DNA of 56,224 bases from Anaerolineae bacterium (GTDB lineage: Bacteria; Chloroflexota; Anaerolineae; UBA4142; SHND01). The position numbers and the translations under genes are program-made. Under the pieces are notes generated by a model. It searched no databases, was not told where the DNA came from, and saw nothing but the letters and a program-made list of their open reading frames with translations. Below are positions 1-13,686 of the stretch, piece after piece; the stretch's first letter is position 1, and each line of letters starts with the position of its first letter. The DNA lies in NCBI GenBank assembly GCA_021463195.1, contig JAJTXZ010000025.1:1-56224 (forward strand), in the 5' to 3' direction.

Positions 1-99
1 CAACAAATACACGAAACGTCCCTGCGGACGTTCCCGCTGGGCTGCGATTGCGAATATTCTTGATTCGCCGCAGACTTGCGTTCTGGTTGCCGCGCTTTC
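1..99. repeat. Dispersed ~100-bp repeat, copy 1
   Basis: This stretch recurs at 17260-17359 in the same orientation with only about four mismatches. It contains a 7-bp hairpin near its start (AACGTCC, loop CTGC, GGACGTT). The copy begins at the first base of the window, so its left boundary is unknown. Neither copy lies in a convincing gene. Confidence 0.8.
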
Positions 100-173
100 T
101 AGAGCGAATTCCTGATTCGTTTGTGGGGCAAGACCTTTCGGGTTTTCGGAAACCCGAAAGGTCTACCCACAAA
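97..173. repeat. Palindromic MITE-like repeat, copy 1 (partial)
   Basis: A perfect 14-bp stem (GACCTTTCGGGTTT, loop TCGG) is extended by imperfect pairing of a TTTGTGGG arm with CCCACAAA. The left flank CTAGAGCGAATTCCTGATTCG resembles the left arm of the element at 41582. The right terminal arm seen in that copy is absent here. The stretch from base 1 to about 285 holds these two repeats and no supported gene. Confidence 0.7.
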
Positions 174-285
174 GAGATGCGCTATTTTTTATTGACGCAA
201 GCGCGTCTTGGCAAAGACGCGTCAAATAATGCGTTCCTCTCGCCGTGGATGCCTTTATCGGTAATTGCAGCGCACTCTCCAATCC

Positions 286-1363
286 CTACCAATCTCTTGA
301 AAATCTCGCGAACTCTAAACCATTCGACGCAATATCGTTTTTACACGCGCGCCGCGTATGCACGCGCCAAATTTTTTCCGCGCGCTCCCATTTTGTCGTC
401 GCGTGCCATAACGCGCGTTCGGTTTTTTCTTGCGGCGCGACGGGCAGCGCGTTTACGTTTTCGTAAGGAACGTTCGCCGCAGCGTTTCCCATCTCGCGCG
501 CTGGAACGAAACGGCGTTCGTTCCGCGCAAATGCCACCTGTTCAAGCGTTTCGCGTATCGGCAAAACCACGCGATGCGTGATGAGCAGCGCGTAAAAATT
601 TTCCTATTCGATTTCGTTCGCGCGCGCGTTCAATAAAAGCATTACCTCGCTCGCGCGCGACATCGGCGTCGTCCCGCGCGTGTGCGCGCCGAATAGCGCG
701 GCGTGCACAAGTTGCGCGGTGGGATTCAATGTCAACACCGCAATATCGCTCAATTTCGTTTCTTGCGCGTCGCGCCAAAACGGCGCGTCCGCGTCCACCG
801 CGTTGCAGCGCGGCATCAACTGCCATTGCAAAATGATTTGTTCGCCGCGCGCATTTGCGAACGCGTGAAAAAAGCGCGCGGTGACATAGTTATCGAGAAC
901 GCGTTCCGAAATTTCGGGCGTTGGTTGCCAGCCGCTGCGCGCGAGCAACTGATACGCGGCGCGCGCACGAGAATCCCGCAGTCTGCCGCGTTGTACGCCA
1001 GCGGATATTCGACGTCGTAACGCAAGGCGAACGCGCCGCCGTAGCGTAATAACGGTTCGATTTTGGCGTCGCGCATTTTCTTCAAGGTTGGCGCCAAGGC
1101 GCGGAAAAATAATTGGTTGGTCACCCACGCTTTGCGCGCAATGCCGCGAAATTTTCCCAATCACGCGTGTTCGATTTTGCGCGCGGACAAATGCGCGCCA
1201 GCTGCGGCAGCAGGCGATATTCATCGGCGTTGAGATGATCGTCCCAGCTGATTTGCGCGTTCCACGCGCGCAAATTCGCGCGCGCATCGTCGCCTTGCCA
1301 AAAACTCGCGCGCTGGAGCAGTTGATAGCGCGCGGCGTTAAATTGAGTTTGCGGCGAGTTCAT
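286..1363 (-). pseudogene. Degraded nucleotidyltransferase (NTP_transf_5-like)
   Basis: Three minus-strand frames join in order into one protein: about 1363-1125, about 1160-950, and about 1000-286. The last is broken by an in-frame TAG at 604-606. The joined sequence resembles uncharacterised nucleotidyltransferases of the PF14907 type, which occur beside glycosyltransferases. Family-like stretches include LRYGGAFALRYDVEYPLAY, ADCGILVR, RSGWQP, LQWQLMP and LNPTAQLVHAALFGA. Where the family usually has an acidic DxD-type pair followed by LV, this copy has DCG. Histidines normal in the LHW-H and H-HG regions also look replaced. With two frameshifts and a stop it is almost certainly non-functional. 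Assignment is by motif memory, not by search. Confidence 0.65.
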
Positions 1364-1411
1364 GCGGTTGCGTCTTTACCTTGAATTCAAAAAGTCGCGC
1401 GCGGCGCGTTT

Positions 1412-1762
1412 TCATGTGTCCGCGCCGCTGGCGCGCCGACGGTCAAGCGATGCTTTAATCATGCGCGCATACGCGTTGAATTGCGCGCGTTGGCGAATGC
1501 CGTTGTTGTTAGCGTGAATGCGGCGGCGCGCGACGATTTCGGGCAGCATGATTTTTTCTAGGCCCGCTTCGTGCGCGCGCAAAATCCAGTTGGCAAATTC
1601 TCCCGCCTGCCAGTGCGTCTCAAACAAGCCCACGCGCATAAATGCCGCGCGCGATACGAGCAGCGCGGACGGCAACATCCCCGCTTTTGCCGCCGTTTCG
1701 TATTTTAATTTTTCTTGAAGCGCGCGCGATAGTTCAAGACTTGCGTGCCACCTGTCACCCTT
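1412..1762 (-). pseudogene. Glycosyltransferase family 2 remnant (3' part)
   Basis: Only the C-terminal part of a GT2-like protein remains. Readable motifs are MLPSALLVSRAAFMRVGLFE (the 'gallvrr..f..vGlFde' region), FANWILRAHEAGLEKIMLPE and a closing RRRIHANNNG. Open frame extends upstream to a stop at about 1763 without a convincing start, and the nucleotide-sugar binding half is missing. It lies just upstream, on the same strand, of the broken nucleotidyltransferase, a pairing often seen in polysaccharide or glycan loci. Both seem to be decaying remains of one locus. Confidence 0.6.
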
Positions 1763-1819
1763 TCAATTTTGTATCGAATTCGCTCCAGCGCGTGGCACAG
1801 TGAATAGCTGCGCCAACGT

Positions 1820-3100
1820 TTATATTTGCGCGGCGGCGCGCGGGATAGTATCTTCCCAATCCGCGTTCACTGGCAGCCGAATCCGCACAGTCGTGCCTTG
1901 CGCGTCCGGCGCGGGTGGACTGATGATTTCCAACACGCCGTGCTGCGCTTGAATAATTTGGTTTGCCGTAAACAATCCCCATCCGACGCTGCTCTCTTCG
2001 CCCGCCAAACGTTTGGTCGAAAAGCCCGGCTCGGTCACGCGCGGTAAATCCGCCGCGTCAATGCCCGTCCCCGAATCCGTCAAGGTTAAAAGAATTTCGT
2101 CCGTCGCAAGATAGCGGCTCTGCGCGTGCAAGCTTCCGCCCGCGCGCATTGCCTCAACCGCATTTTGAATCAGATTAATCAATACCTCGCGCAGCTGGTC
2201 CGGAAAGCCCAACATCAGAGGCAACTGCGGGTCCCAGTCCGTCTCGACTAGAATGCCCAATCGCGTAAATCGTTCTTCGTATAAATAGAGCGCGTCTTGC
2301 GCGATTCCATTTAACGAAAATGAAATGCGCTCACGTCGCGCGCCCACCGAGAGCTGTCGGAACGCGGCCGTCCAGCCCGCAATCCGCCGCGCCAATTCTA
2401 CGATTTGACGCGCCCGCTCGGACGTTTCCGCGTCCGTCGCGTGCTGCAGCTCGATCATTTGCGCGTAACCGATGATGGGCGTCAACGCATTATTGATTTC
2501 ATGCGTCAAACTCTGTGCCAAACTTGTCATTGCCGCGCGTCGCGCCGCCATCACGAGTCGCAGCTGCGCCTCGCGCAATTCGCTCAGCGCGCGCGTCAAC
2601 GCCTCCGCTTGCGTTTTTTGCGCATCGGCGCGTTGTTCGGCGTCCGCGCGCCATTTGCGGATTTCTTGCATATCCGCGAAACGCGCCACCGCCAATTCTA
2701 ACGCGCGCTCCAAATCCGCTTCTCGCACCGGCTTGGTCAAAAAGCCGCTTGCGCCCGCTTCTACCGCCTGCTCTAACGATTCGCGGTCATCCAACGCGCT
2801 CACCACCACAATCGGCGCCAACGCCTCGCCGCCTAACGTAGCCATCGCCGTCCAGCCATCCATCACTGGCATCCGCAAATCCATCAAGACAATCTCGGGG
2901 CGCAGCCGCCGCGTCTGCTCGATTGCTTCCAGTCCGTTTTGGGCGCTCCCCACCACCGTATGCCCCAAACGCGTGAGCATTCGTTTCAAAAGCTCCGCCG
3001 GCAGCGCTTCATCTTCCGCCATCACTATGCGCCAGCCGCGCGTTTGCGTCATACCGAGACGGGTTAAGGTCAAATCTCGTGGAGCAGCGGAATAGTTCAT
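1820..3100 (-). CDS. Response regulator receiver-histidine kinase hybrid
   Basis: The 426-aa protein has an N-terminal receiver domain (about residues 23-140) with phospho-acceptor Asp74 in VLMDLRMP and Lys123 in FLTKP. A coiled linker leads to a HisKA-type dimerisation helix with His200 in LTHEINNALTPIIGYAQM. The ATPase follows with its N box at LINLIQNAVEAM (about 308-319) and G1 box DSGTGI (about 342-347). There is no membrane segment, so it should be cytoplasmic. The ATG at 3098-3100 overlaps the TGA of the upstream GAF kinase (ATGA) and has AGAGGAAAG about 5 nt ahead; longer in-frame starts would lie inside the upstream gene. The coupling suggests both work in one phosphorelay. The signal and output are not visible here. 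Confidence 0.9.
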   Translation of the reverse strand: MNYSAAPRDLTLTRLGMTQTRGWRIVMAEDEALPAELLKRMLTRLGHTVVGSAQNGLEAIEQTRRLRPEIVLMDLRMPVMDGWTAMATLGGEALAPIVVVSALDDRESLEQAVEAGASGFLTKPVREADLERALELAVARFADMQEIRKWRADAEQRADAQKTQAEALTRALSELREAQLRLVMAARRAAMTSLAQSLTHEINNALTPIIGYAQMIELQHATDAETSERARQIVELARRIAGWTAAFRQLSVGARRERISFSLNGIAQDALYLYEERFTRLGILVETDWDPQLPLMLGFPDQLREVLINLIQNAVEAMRAGGSLHAQSRYLATDEILLTLTDSGTGIDAADLPRVTEPGFSTKRLAGEESSVGWGLFTANQIIQAQHGVLEIISPPAPDAQGTTVRIRLPVNADWEDTIPRAAAQI

Positions 3101-6100
3101 AAGCTTTCCTCTTGAACGCGCCATGTCACTTGGGCGCTGGTCCATTCGTCGCGTCGCGTTAAAACAAATAATCCGCGCAAATCTTTTTCAACAAGCGAAC
3201 GAACCAAAGACAAACCCAGTCCGGCGTCTTTTGCCAAATCAAACTCTGGCGACAGACCCGCGCCATCATCTTGGAGCCAAAAAGTAATTTGGTCCGGCAG
3301 ACGCGTCACCACAAAACGCAAGCGCAGCGGCGCGACGGTATGCGAATTGCGTCCATGGCGCAGCGCATTCGTTATCAATTCGTTCAGGACCAACGCTAAC
3401 GTCGTCAGCTGGCGCATCGCCACCAGCACGTGGTCGCCGACGGTTTCAATTTCAACTTGCGCGCCGAGCGGCGCCAGATTACGGACCGTATCTTGTAGCA
3501 CCTGCGCGCCCACTTCCAACATGTCCACAAAACCATCCGCCGCGCGCGCCGATAGCGTGTGCGCTGTCGCCATACTTTGCACGCGTCCAAGTGTCTCACT
3601 CAAAATTTGCGCGCGCGTTTCTTCCGGCTCATCCAACGCCATGTACAATAGCGATGTGATCGCCGCCAAATTATTTTTGACGCGATGCGACAATTCGCGC
3701 AGCAATACCGCTTTGAGCTCCGCGTCCCGTTTCGTTTGCGCGTACAAACGCGCATTCTCCAATGCCATCGCCAGTTGCGGCGCAAACACCGCCAACAACT
3801 GTTCGGTATGCGCATCAAACGCTTGCGGCGCTTTGGCTTCCAGATTTAAAATTCCAATCGTTCGTTCGCCCACGCGCAGCGCCAAACAAATCTCTGACAT
3901 GATGTGCGGCGAAAGCGAAACATAACGCGGATCGCGCGTCACATCATCGGCGCGCACCGTTCTGCCATGTTCCGCTACCCAGCCCACAATGCCCATCCCG
4001 GCAGGCACCACTTGGTCGCGCAGCGGACGCGCGATGACGCCGCGTGTAGCTATCGGCACGAGCGCGCGGTCTGATTCGCGCGCCAAACATACTTCGCCAA
4101 AATCAAAATCAATTAAACGCGCCACAGTCTCGAGCGCGCGCGCGCTGAGCGTCTCGGCGTCTAACGTTCCGCTCAAAGCGCGCGTATAATGATACAACGT
4201 TTCCGTTTCATGCAGCCGCCGCTGCGCGTCACGATACAATTTCGCGTTCTCGAGCGCAATCGCCGCTTGGAGCGCCAAACTTTTCGCCAGCGCCATCTCC
4301 TCTGCCGAAAAGTGACGCGCCTGCGCGCGGTCACCCAGTTCAATCAGCCCCACCACCTGCCCTTTGCTCCATAATGGCGCCAGCAGCGCCGCTTGCCATC
4401 CAAAATCGGTCAAATACGCGCGCGTGATGTCATCCGCCGCGTCATCCAGACGCAGCCCGATCGTTTTTTCCGCGCCCAACGCCTCTTGCGTGAACCACGC
4501 GTGTATGGGAAAAGCGCGCGACGCAGACGGTCGGCGCGGCAAATCCGCGTCCTTTTGCGCCAAAATGACGAGACGGTTTGTATCGCGCTGCCATTCAAAC
4601 AATGTGCAGCCGTCCACATTGAGCGCGCCGAGAAATTGCCATGCCACGCGCCCCAACACCGCTTCCCATTCCAATTCGCTGTTCAACACTTGGCTGGCGG
4701 CGTTCAGCGTACGCACCTGCTTTAGATGGCGCTGCGTTTCTTGAAACAGACGCGCATTCTCGATTGCGGTTACCAGTTGATTGGCAAAAGTGTTTAGCGT
4801 CCGCACATCTTCCAGATTCAGTTCGTGCCGCCGCGCGCCCTGCTGTTCCTCGCGCTGCGTCTCTACATTCAACACGCCCAATACGCGGTCTCCCGCCAAC
4901 AGTGGCACCGCGATTTCGGCTTGGGCGCCGCGCAGCGCCAATACAAAATCTTGGTCGGTTGAAATGTCCGGCACGAACATCGTATCGCGCGCGCGCACCG
5001 CGCGCGCCATGACGCCTTGCGTGAGCGGAATGCGCGACGGCATAATCTCCGCCGTAAAACCGCGCTGCATTTGCAACTCTAAAAATTCGCCGACGACAAA
5101 AAAAATACTGACGTGTTGATAACCTAAAATGTCGCACAGCGCATTCACGCTGTTTTCGCACAATGTTTTCACGTCGAGCGATTGATTCAACGCGCGGCCC
5201 GCTTCATACAGCGCTTGCATTTCGCGCGTGCGCGTCGCGGCGGCTTGGTACAATTCCGCATTGGTCAGCGCGACGGCGGCTTGCGAAGCCATCGTCTGCG
5301 CGAATAAAATTTGATTACGGTCCCACGCGCGCGGCGCGCGCGATTCGCGCAGACTGATATATCCAAGCGCCTGCCCGCCGGTGAACAAGGGCACGCGCAG
5401 AATCGTGTGCCATTGATGCGCGCGCAACTCTACGCGCATCGCGTCCGTCAAATCCGGATCATCGGCTTGCACGATAGCGTACGTTTGCGTCAATAAGCGC
5501 TCCAAGCCGGGCGTGGTCTCAAAATCCCAGGTCTGACCGTTCGTCGTATATTCTTGAGGCGCCGCCGCCGCCGCATAAAAAATTTGCGTCTGAATGATCT
5601 TGCGGCGCGCGTGGTCAAGTCGCACAAATGCGCTGCTCGTCACATCCAACGCCGTTGCCAACTGTTCCAATAGGCGCTGTATTACTTGGTCCGGTTCAAG
5701 CGTGGAAGCGGTCGCGCGAAAACCTTCAAACAATAAATTCAATTCCTGCATGCGCTGCCGCTCTTGACGAAAAGCGTCCGCGCGTTCCAACGCGTTGGCG
5801 GTCTGATTTGTCAGCAAGGCGAGGGTTTGCGCGTCGGTCAGATCAAACGCGCGCCCGGCGCGGCGCGCAATCACGATGACGCCGATGACAGAGTCGCTCA
5901 CTTGCAGCGGCGCCGCGATGCCTGACTGAAAATTGGACAGCTCGAACGCGTCCACCGCGGCGGCGGAATTATCTTTTGGGACCGACTGCCAAAACGTTGG
6001 CGTTTGCGAGTTGCAAGTGGATTCCAGAATATTGAGCCAGTCCAGCGAAAGGGGCTCGCTGCCAAACTTTTCTAATATCTCGCCATCGCATCCGGCGACG

Positions 6101-9100
6101 CCAAATTTGCCGTCGCCATGCGCGCGAAATGAGACCGCAATCGAGCTGTCCAAAATTGTCCGCGCGCTACGCGTGACCTGTTCCAAAATCGCTTGCGGCT
6201 CAGTCAACGCCAAAAATTGGACCGAGGTTTCCGCCAACGCGCGCTGCACGCGCAAACGCGCCTGCGCCTGCTCCAATAAATCGGCGTTCTCTAGCGCAAT
6301 CGCCGCCTGCGCCGCAAATAAACCCGCGAGATGCAATTCCTGTTCCGAAAAACGCGCGCGCCCGCGCCGCCGATGCAGCTCAATCACGCCCAATACGCGC
6401 GTTTGCCATTTGAGCGGAATCGCCATCATTGCCGCAAACTCGTCGGCGGAAAACCAATCTACGCGTCTATCCCAGCGCGCATAATCGTCCACAATAATTG
6501 TTTCGCCGCCAAGAGCCGCGGCGCCTGCCAAACCCTCGCCAAAGCGCATGTGGCGCCCCGTGTAATCATTCGGCAAATTATGCGTGATATATACTTGCAA
6601 CGCGTCACGTTCGCGGCTCACTAAATTTAACGCCGCCGCATCCGTGTCCACCAAATCCACCGCGCTCGATAAAATCGAATGCAGCAACGCATCCAGATCG
6701 TGTTCGCCCGCCACCTTGAGCGTTAACACGCGCACCGCGTCCAACTGCGCGGCGCGCTGCGCTTCCGATTCAAACAGCCGCGCGTTTTCCATTGCCGTCG
6801 CCAACTGGTCCGCCAAAATCTCCATTGTCGTGACATCGGTTTCCGTAAATTCGTCGCGTCGTTCGCTTTGAATATCCAGAACTCCGATGCAGCGCGCGTT
6901 GCGTCGCAGGGGGAGCGCGATTTCCGATTTTACCGGGTCGAATGACTTTGGCTCTAATGGAGAACAGTAGCGCGCATCCGTCTGCGTGTCGCGGCATAGA
7001 TAGGTGGCGCCGGTCGTCGCGACGTGATATACAATGCCTTGGCGCAGTCGGATGATCCGCGTTCCCGACAAATTACCCAATGCGCCCGCGTTGGCGACTA
7101 GACGCGTGCCCTCTGAAATCTCGATTTCGTTTTCGAAAACCGAGACATTGAAATAACCGAACTGCGAGCGAATCAGCGTCACCGCGTCCTGCAATAATTC
7201 TTGCGCTGGCGCAAGGCGCGCCAGACGCGACGCAATCTGATTGACCAACGCCAACTGCGCGCTGCGGCGTTGCGCGAGACGCAGCGAATACGCGCGCTCT
7301 AACGCGGCGGCTAGCTGCGCGGCGAGTGTTTCCATTGCGCCGATATCATTGCCGTCGAACGCGTCGTACGCCAAACTCGTTACTTCCAACACGCCAAGCA
7401 TTTGCCCCGCGGTAGAAAATGGCACACACAATGCCGAACGCGCGTCCGTCAAATGCGTGTCTGACAAACAACGTTCGTCCTGATGCACATTGCCACTCCA
7501 GACGCTTTGGCCGGACCACGCCGCCAAGCCCATCAAGCCCTGCCGCGCGGCGCGGTGTTCACCTACGCGCGTCATCGCGTACGGATTAGCCGACGCTGCC
7601 ACAAGTGTTAATTCCTGACGCGCCGCGTCATACGTGGCAAAGGCGACCTGATGATATCCAAAGCGCAGTCGGACCAAATCAACCAATTCGCGGATAATCA
7701 ATTCAGGTTCAGGAAATGCGGTTGCCTGCGCCGCCACTTGGCTTACCCATGCCAAATGCGCCGCGCGTTTCTGTTCCGCCGCCAGCGCGCGCGCTTTGAC
7801 GAACGCGTTCCCGATTTGTTCCGCCAAAACGGTCAATGCCGTTACATCGTGACGGTCAAAAGCATTCGGCTGCGCGCTTTGCACGTCCAATAAACCCAGT
7901 GTCACGCCGCGGTGTTTGAACGGCAGCGTCAATTCCGAACGCGTCTGCTCTTCCATATCGGGCAGACCCCAATAATTTTCGTCGCGGCGTGTATCATTGG
8001 TTAAATAATATTCGCCCGTGCGCGCGACCAAACCCAGAATGCCGCGCTGCAAGGATTGGGTATATATGCCGCCATTCGGCGGAGGCAATGCGCCGACGCC
8101 GGCGATTTGAATCGCGTGTTGTTTCTCGTGGTCCACTTCAAAAATTCCCACGAGCAGATAACCAAATTCTTGGCGCACTCGCGCGACAATGGCTTGTAAA
8201 TTTTCCGAGAGCGCGCCCGCCGCGCTGACGCGCGCCGCCAGCTCGCTCACAATTTCGAGTTGCATGGTCCGTTTGCGCTGTTCGGACAAGAGGCGCGCTT
8301 TTTCCAAAGCGGAACCCGCTTGATTGGCAAGCGCCGCCAAGGGCGCGACATCCGCCGCTGTCAACGCATTGCTAAACACCATGAGGACGCCGTTCACTTG
8401 GTCGTTATACACCATCGGCGCAAAGACCATGGTCTTCATTTCAAATTGAGGCAATAGTTGCGATAATAGCGCCGTCGGCAGCTTGGGAAAGATGCGCGGC
8501 ATACTTGGTTCGGAATTTTGCAATAGCGCGGGCGCGCGCTGCGCGATGGCTGTCGCTAAAACGCGCGTGCGTTCCAGCGGCAAATCAAATTTGGCAAAGT
8601 CAACTTGGAATAACTCTAACGCGCGCTGCAGCCGTTCGTTGGTCAACGATATATGGACGATGCGCATGGACTTGGCAGGAGTTGCCCATTCCAACACGGC
8701 GCAATGCCAGCCGCGCCGCTCAAGTTCAGTCCCGATGGTGGTATATACTTGGGCGGGCGTGGTAGATTCCTGCACGCGCAACGCCACATCATTAATCAAA
8801 GTCCAACGCGATTGCGTTTGTTCCGCCAACATGCGCTCGAGCGCTTGATCATTTTTATCTTGGCGCGCCTGACGGGTGGTTTGAGCTAATTGCGCCGTCA
8901 ACTTTAAAATAGTGAACAGAAAAAGCGCGAGGATGACGCTGTGTCCCAAAATCGAAACGAATAGAGGCGGCGTGGGCGCGGAGATTCGTACGCCATTCAA
9001 GTCCAAAGCAAGCTGCGCGAGAAATAAAGCGACGCTCAATAACGCCAAGCGCATCGCGTCCTGCCGCCCCAACAATAGTAGCGCCACGAACGGCGGCAGC

Positions 9101-9411
9101 ACGTACAACACGCCGAATCCCGTTGGTATGCCGCCGCTGAAAAAAATCGCGAGCGCAATGCTCAGTAGGTCCAGAAGCATGAAAAGGCGCGTGGCGCGAA
9201 CCGCGCCCAGATAGCGTTGCCAGCCGCGCGCGTAAAAAGTCGCGCTTGCATTCAACGTTAAACAGGCGGCGATCGCCGCATACGCCGCGTCGTTAAACGC
9301 CAGCAGCAAGAGTACCGCAAAGATGCCGCCGCCCGCGAGGAGCGCCATGCGGACGCGCAGCATATTTTCCAAATGCGTCTTGCCAAATTCTGTCATCATT
9401 CCGCTATCCAT
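3097..9411 (-). CDS. Giant multi-GAF sensor histidine kinase
   Basis: At 2104 aa this is an exceptionally long kinase. The N-terminus has hydrophobic membrane segments (about residues 20-180). About ten consecutive GAF-type modules follow, each opening with a helix of the type 'L..v..ia..l......ll..i...v...f.' and connected by coiled, Ala/Gln/Arg-rich linkers. The C-terminus is a HisKA_2-type phosphoacceptor, LSHRVKNNLAAI (about residue 1907), and an HATPase_c domain with LNELITNALRHG (about 2010) and DDGAGL. HisKA_2 kinases often lack a dedicated cis regulator, which fits the coupled receiver-kinase just downstream. GAF domains generally bind small molecules or haem/chromophores, but the ligands cannot be told from sequence. 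Start is the ATG at 9409-9411; ATGs four and five codons later are alternatives. Confidence 0.9.
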   Translation of the reverse strand: MDSGMMTEFGKTHLENMLRVRMALLAGGGIFAVLLLLAFNDAAYAAIAACLTLNASATFYARGWQRYLGAVRATRLFMLLDLLSIALAIFFSGGIPTGFGVLYVLPPFVALLLLGRQDAMRLALLSVALFLAQLALDLNGVRISAPTPPLFVSILGHSVILALFLFTILKLTAQLAQTTRQARQDKNDQALERMLAEQTQSRWTLINDVALRVQESTTPAQVYTTIGTELERRGWHCAVLEWATPAKSMRIVHISLTNERLQRALELFQVDFAKFDLPLERTRVLATAIAQRAPALLQNSEPSMPRIFPKLPTALLSQLLPQFEMKTMVFAPMVYNDQVNGVLMVFSNALTAADVAPLAALANQAGSALEKARLLSEQRKRTMQLEIVSELAARVSAAGALSENLQAIVARVRQEFGYLLVGIFEVDHEKQHAIQIAGVGALPPPNGGIYTQSLQRGILGLVARTGEYYLTNDTRRDENYWGLPDMEEQTRSELTLPFKHRGVTLGLLDVQSAQPNAFDRHDVTALTVLAEQIGNAFVKARALAAEQKRAAHLAWVSQVAAQATAFPEPELIIRELVDLVRLRFGYHQVAFATYDAARQELTLVAASANPYAMTRVGEHRAARQGLMGLAAWSGQSVWSGNVHQDERCLSDTHLTDARSALCVPFSTAGQMLGVLEVTSLAYDAFDGNDIGAMETLAAQLAAALERAYSLRLAQRRSAQLALVNQIASRLARLAPAQELLQDAVTLIRSQFGYFNVSVFENEIEISEGTRLVANAGALGNLSGTRIIRLRQGIVYHVATTGATYLCRDTQTDARYCSPLEPKSFDPVKSEIALPLRRNARCIGVLDIQSERRDEFTETDVTTMEILADQLATAMENARLFESEAQRAAQLDAVRVLTLKVAGEHDLDALLHSILSSAVDLVDTDAAALNLVSRERDALQVYITHNLPNDYTGRHMRFGEGLAGAAALGGETIIVDDYARWDRRVDWFSADEFAAMMAIPLKWQTRVLGVIELHRRRGRARFSEQELHLAGLFAAQAAIALENADLLEQAQARLRVQRALAETSVQFLALTEPQAILEQVTRSARTILDSSIAVSFRAHGDGKFGVAGCDGEILEKFGSEPLSLDWLNILESTCNSQTPTFWQSVPKDNSAAAVDAFELSNFQSGIAAPLQVSDSVIGVIVIARRAGRAFDLTDAQTLALLTNQTANALERADAFRQERQRMQELNLLFEGFRATASTLEPDQVIQRLLEQLATALDVTSSAFVRLDHARRKIIQTQIFYAAAAAPQEYTTNGQTWDFETTPGLERLLTQTYAIVQADDPDLTDAMRVELRAHQWHTILRVPLFTGGQALGYISLRESRAPRAWDRNQILFAQTMASQAAVALTNAELYQAAATRTREMQALYEAGRALNQSLDVKTLCENSVNALCDILGYQHVSIFFVVGEFLELQMQRGFTAEIMPSRIPLTQGVMARAVRARDTMFVPDISTDQDFVLALRGAQAEIAVPLLAGDRVLGVLNVETQREEQQGARRHELNLEDVRTLNTFANQLVTAIENARLFQETQRHLKQVRTLNAASQVLNSELEWEAVLGRVAWQFLGALNVDGCTLFEWQRDTNRLVILAQKDADLPRRPSASRAFPIHAWFTQEALGAEKTIGLRLDDAADDITRAYLTDFGWQAALLAPLWSKGQVVGLIELGDRAQARHFSAEEMALAKSLALQAAIALENAKLYRDAQRRLHETETLYHYTRALSGTLDAETLSARALETVARLIDFDFGEVCLARESDRALVPIATRGVIARPLRDQVVPAGMGIVGWVAEHGRTVRADDVTRDPRYVSLSPHIMSEICLALRVGERTIGILNLEAKAPQAFDAHTEQLLAVFAPQLAMALENARLYAQTKRDAELKAVLLRELSHRVKNNLAAITSLLYMALDEPEETRAQILSETLGRVQSMATAHTLSARAADGFVDMLEVGAQVLQDTVRNLAPLGAQVEIETVGDHVLVAMRQLTTLALVLNELITNALRHGRNSHTVAPLRLRFVVTRLPDQITFWLQDDGAGLSPEFDLAKDAGLGLSLVRSLVEKDLRGLFVLTRRDEWTSAQVTWRVQEESL

Positions 9412-9660
9412 GCGCTAAAATGCGAACGAGGCGCATCTCGCGCGCGCACGCGCCAAAACACGCCTCGTCTCAAGTGATAGAACTAGTTCGATCTTGCATT
9501 CGCTACCACTCCATTGTTTGAACGTAATCCACTTTGATTCTGCGCGCGCAAAACTTGTCCGCGACGTTAATGTAATCACACCGCGCAATTTGTCATTTTG
9601 AGATGGTCAAGCTCTGACAAAGTTCTGGGCAGCAGGCGCTCCAAACACTTGCGCGATAAC

Positions 9661-13664
<4,004 letters not shown>

Positions 13665-13686
13665 TTTTCAAATCATTCAAACAGAC

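Noticed and set aside
48-581. 177-aa plus-strand open frame near the window start
   Set aside because: It covers two repeats and the antisense of a pseudogene, and its composition is random-like (Arg/Ser/Phe).
9412-9660. Possible gene or riboswitch between gyrB and the GAF kinase
   Set aside because: No open frame with coding character, no recognised aptamer and no clear terminator.
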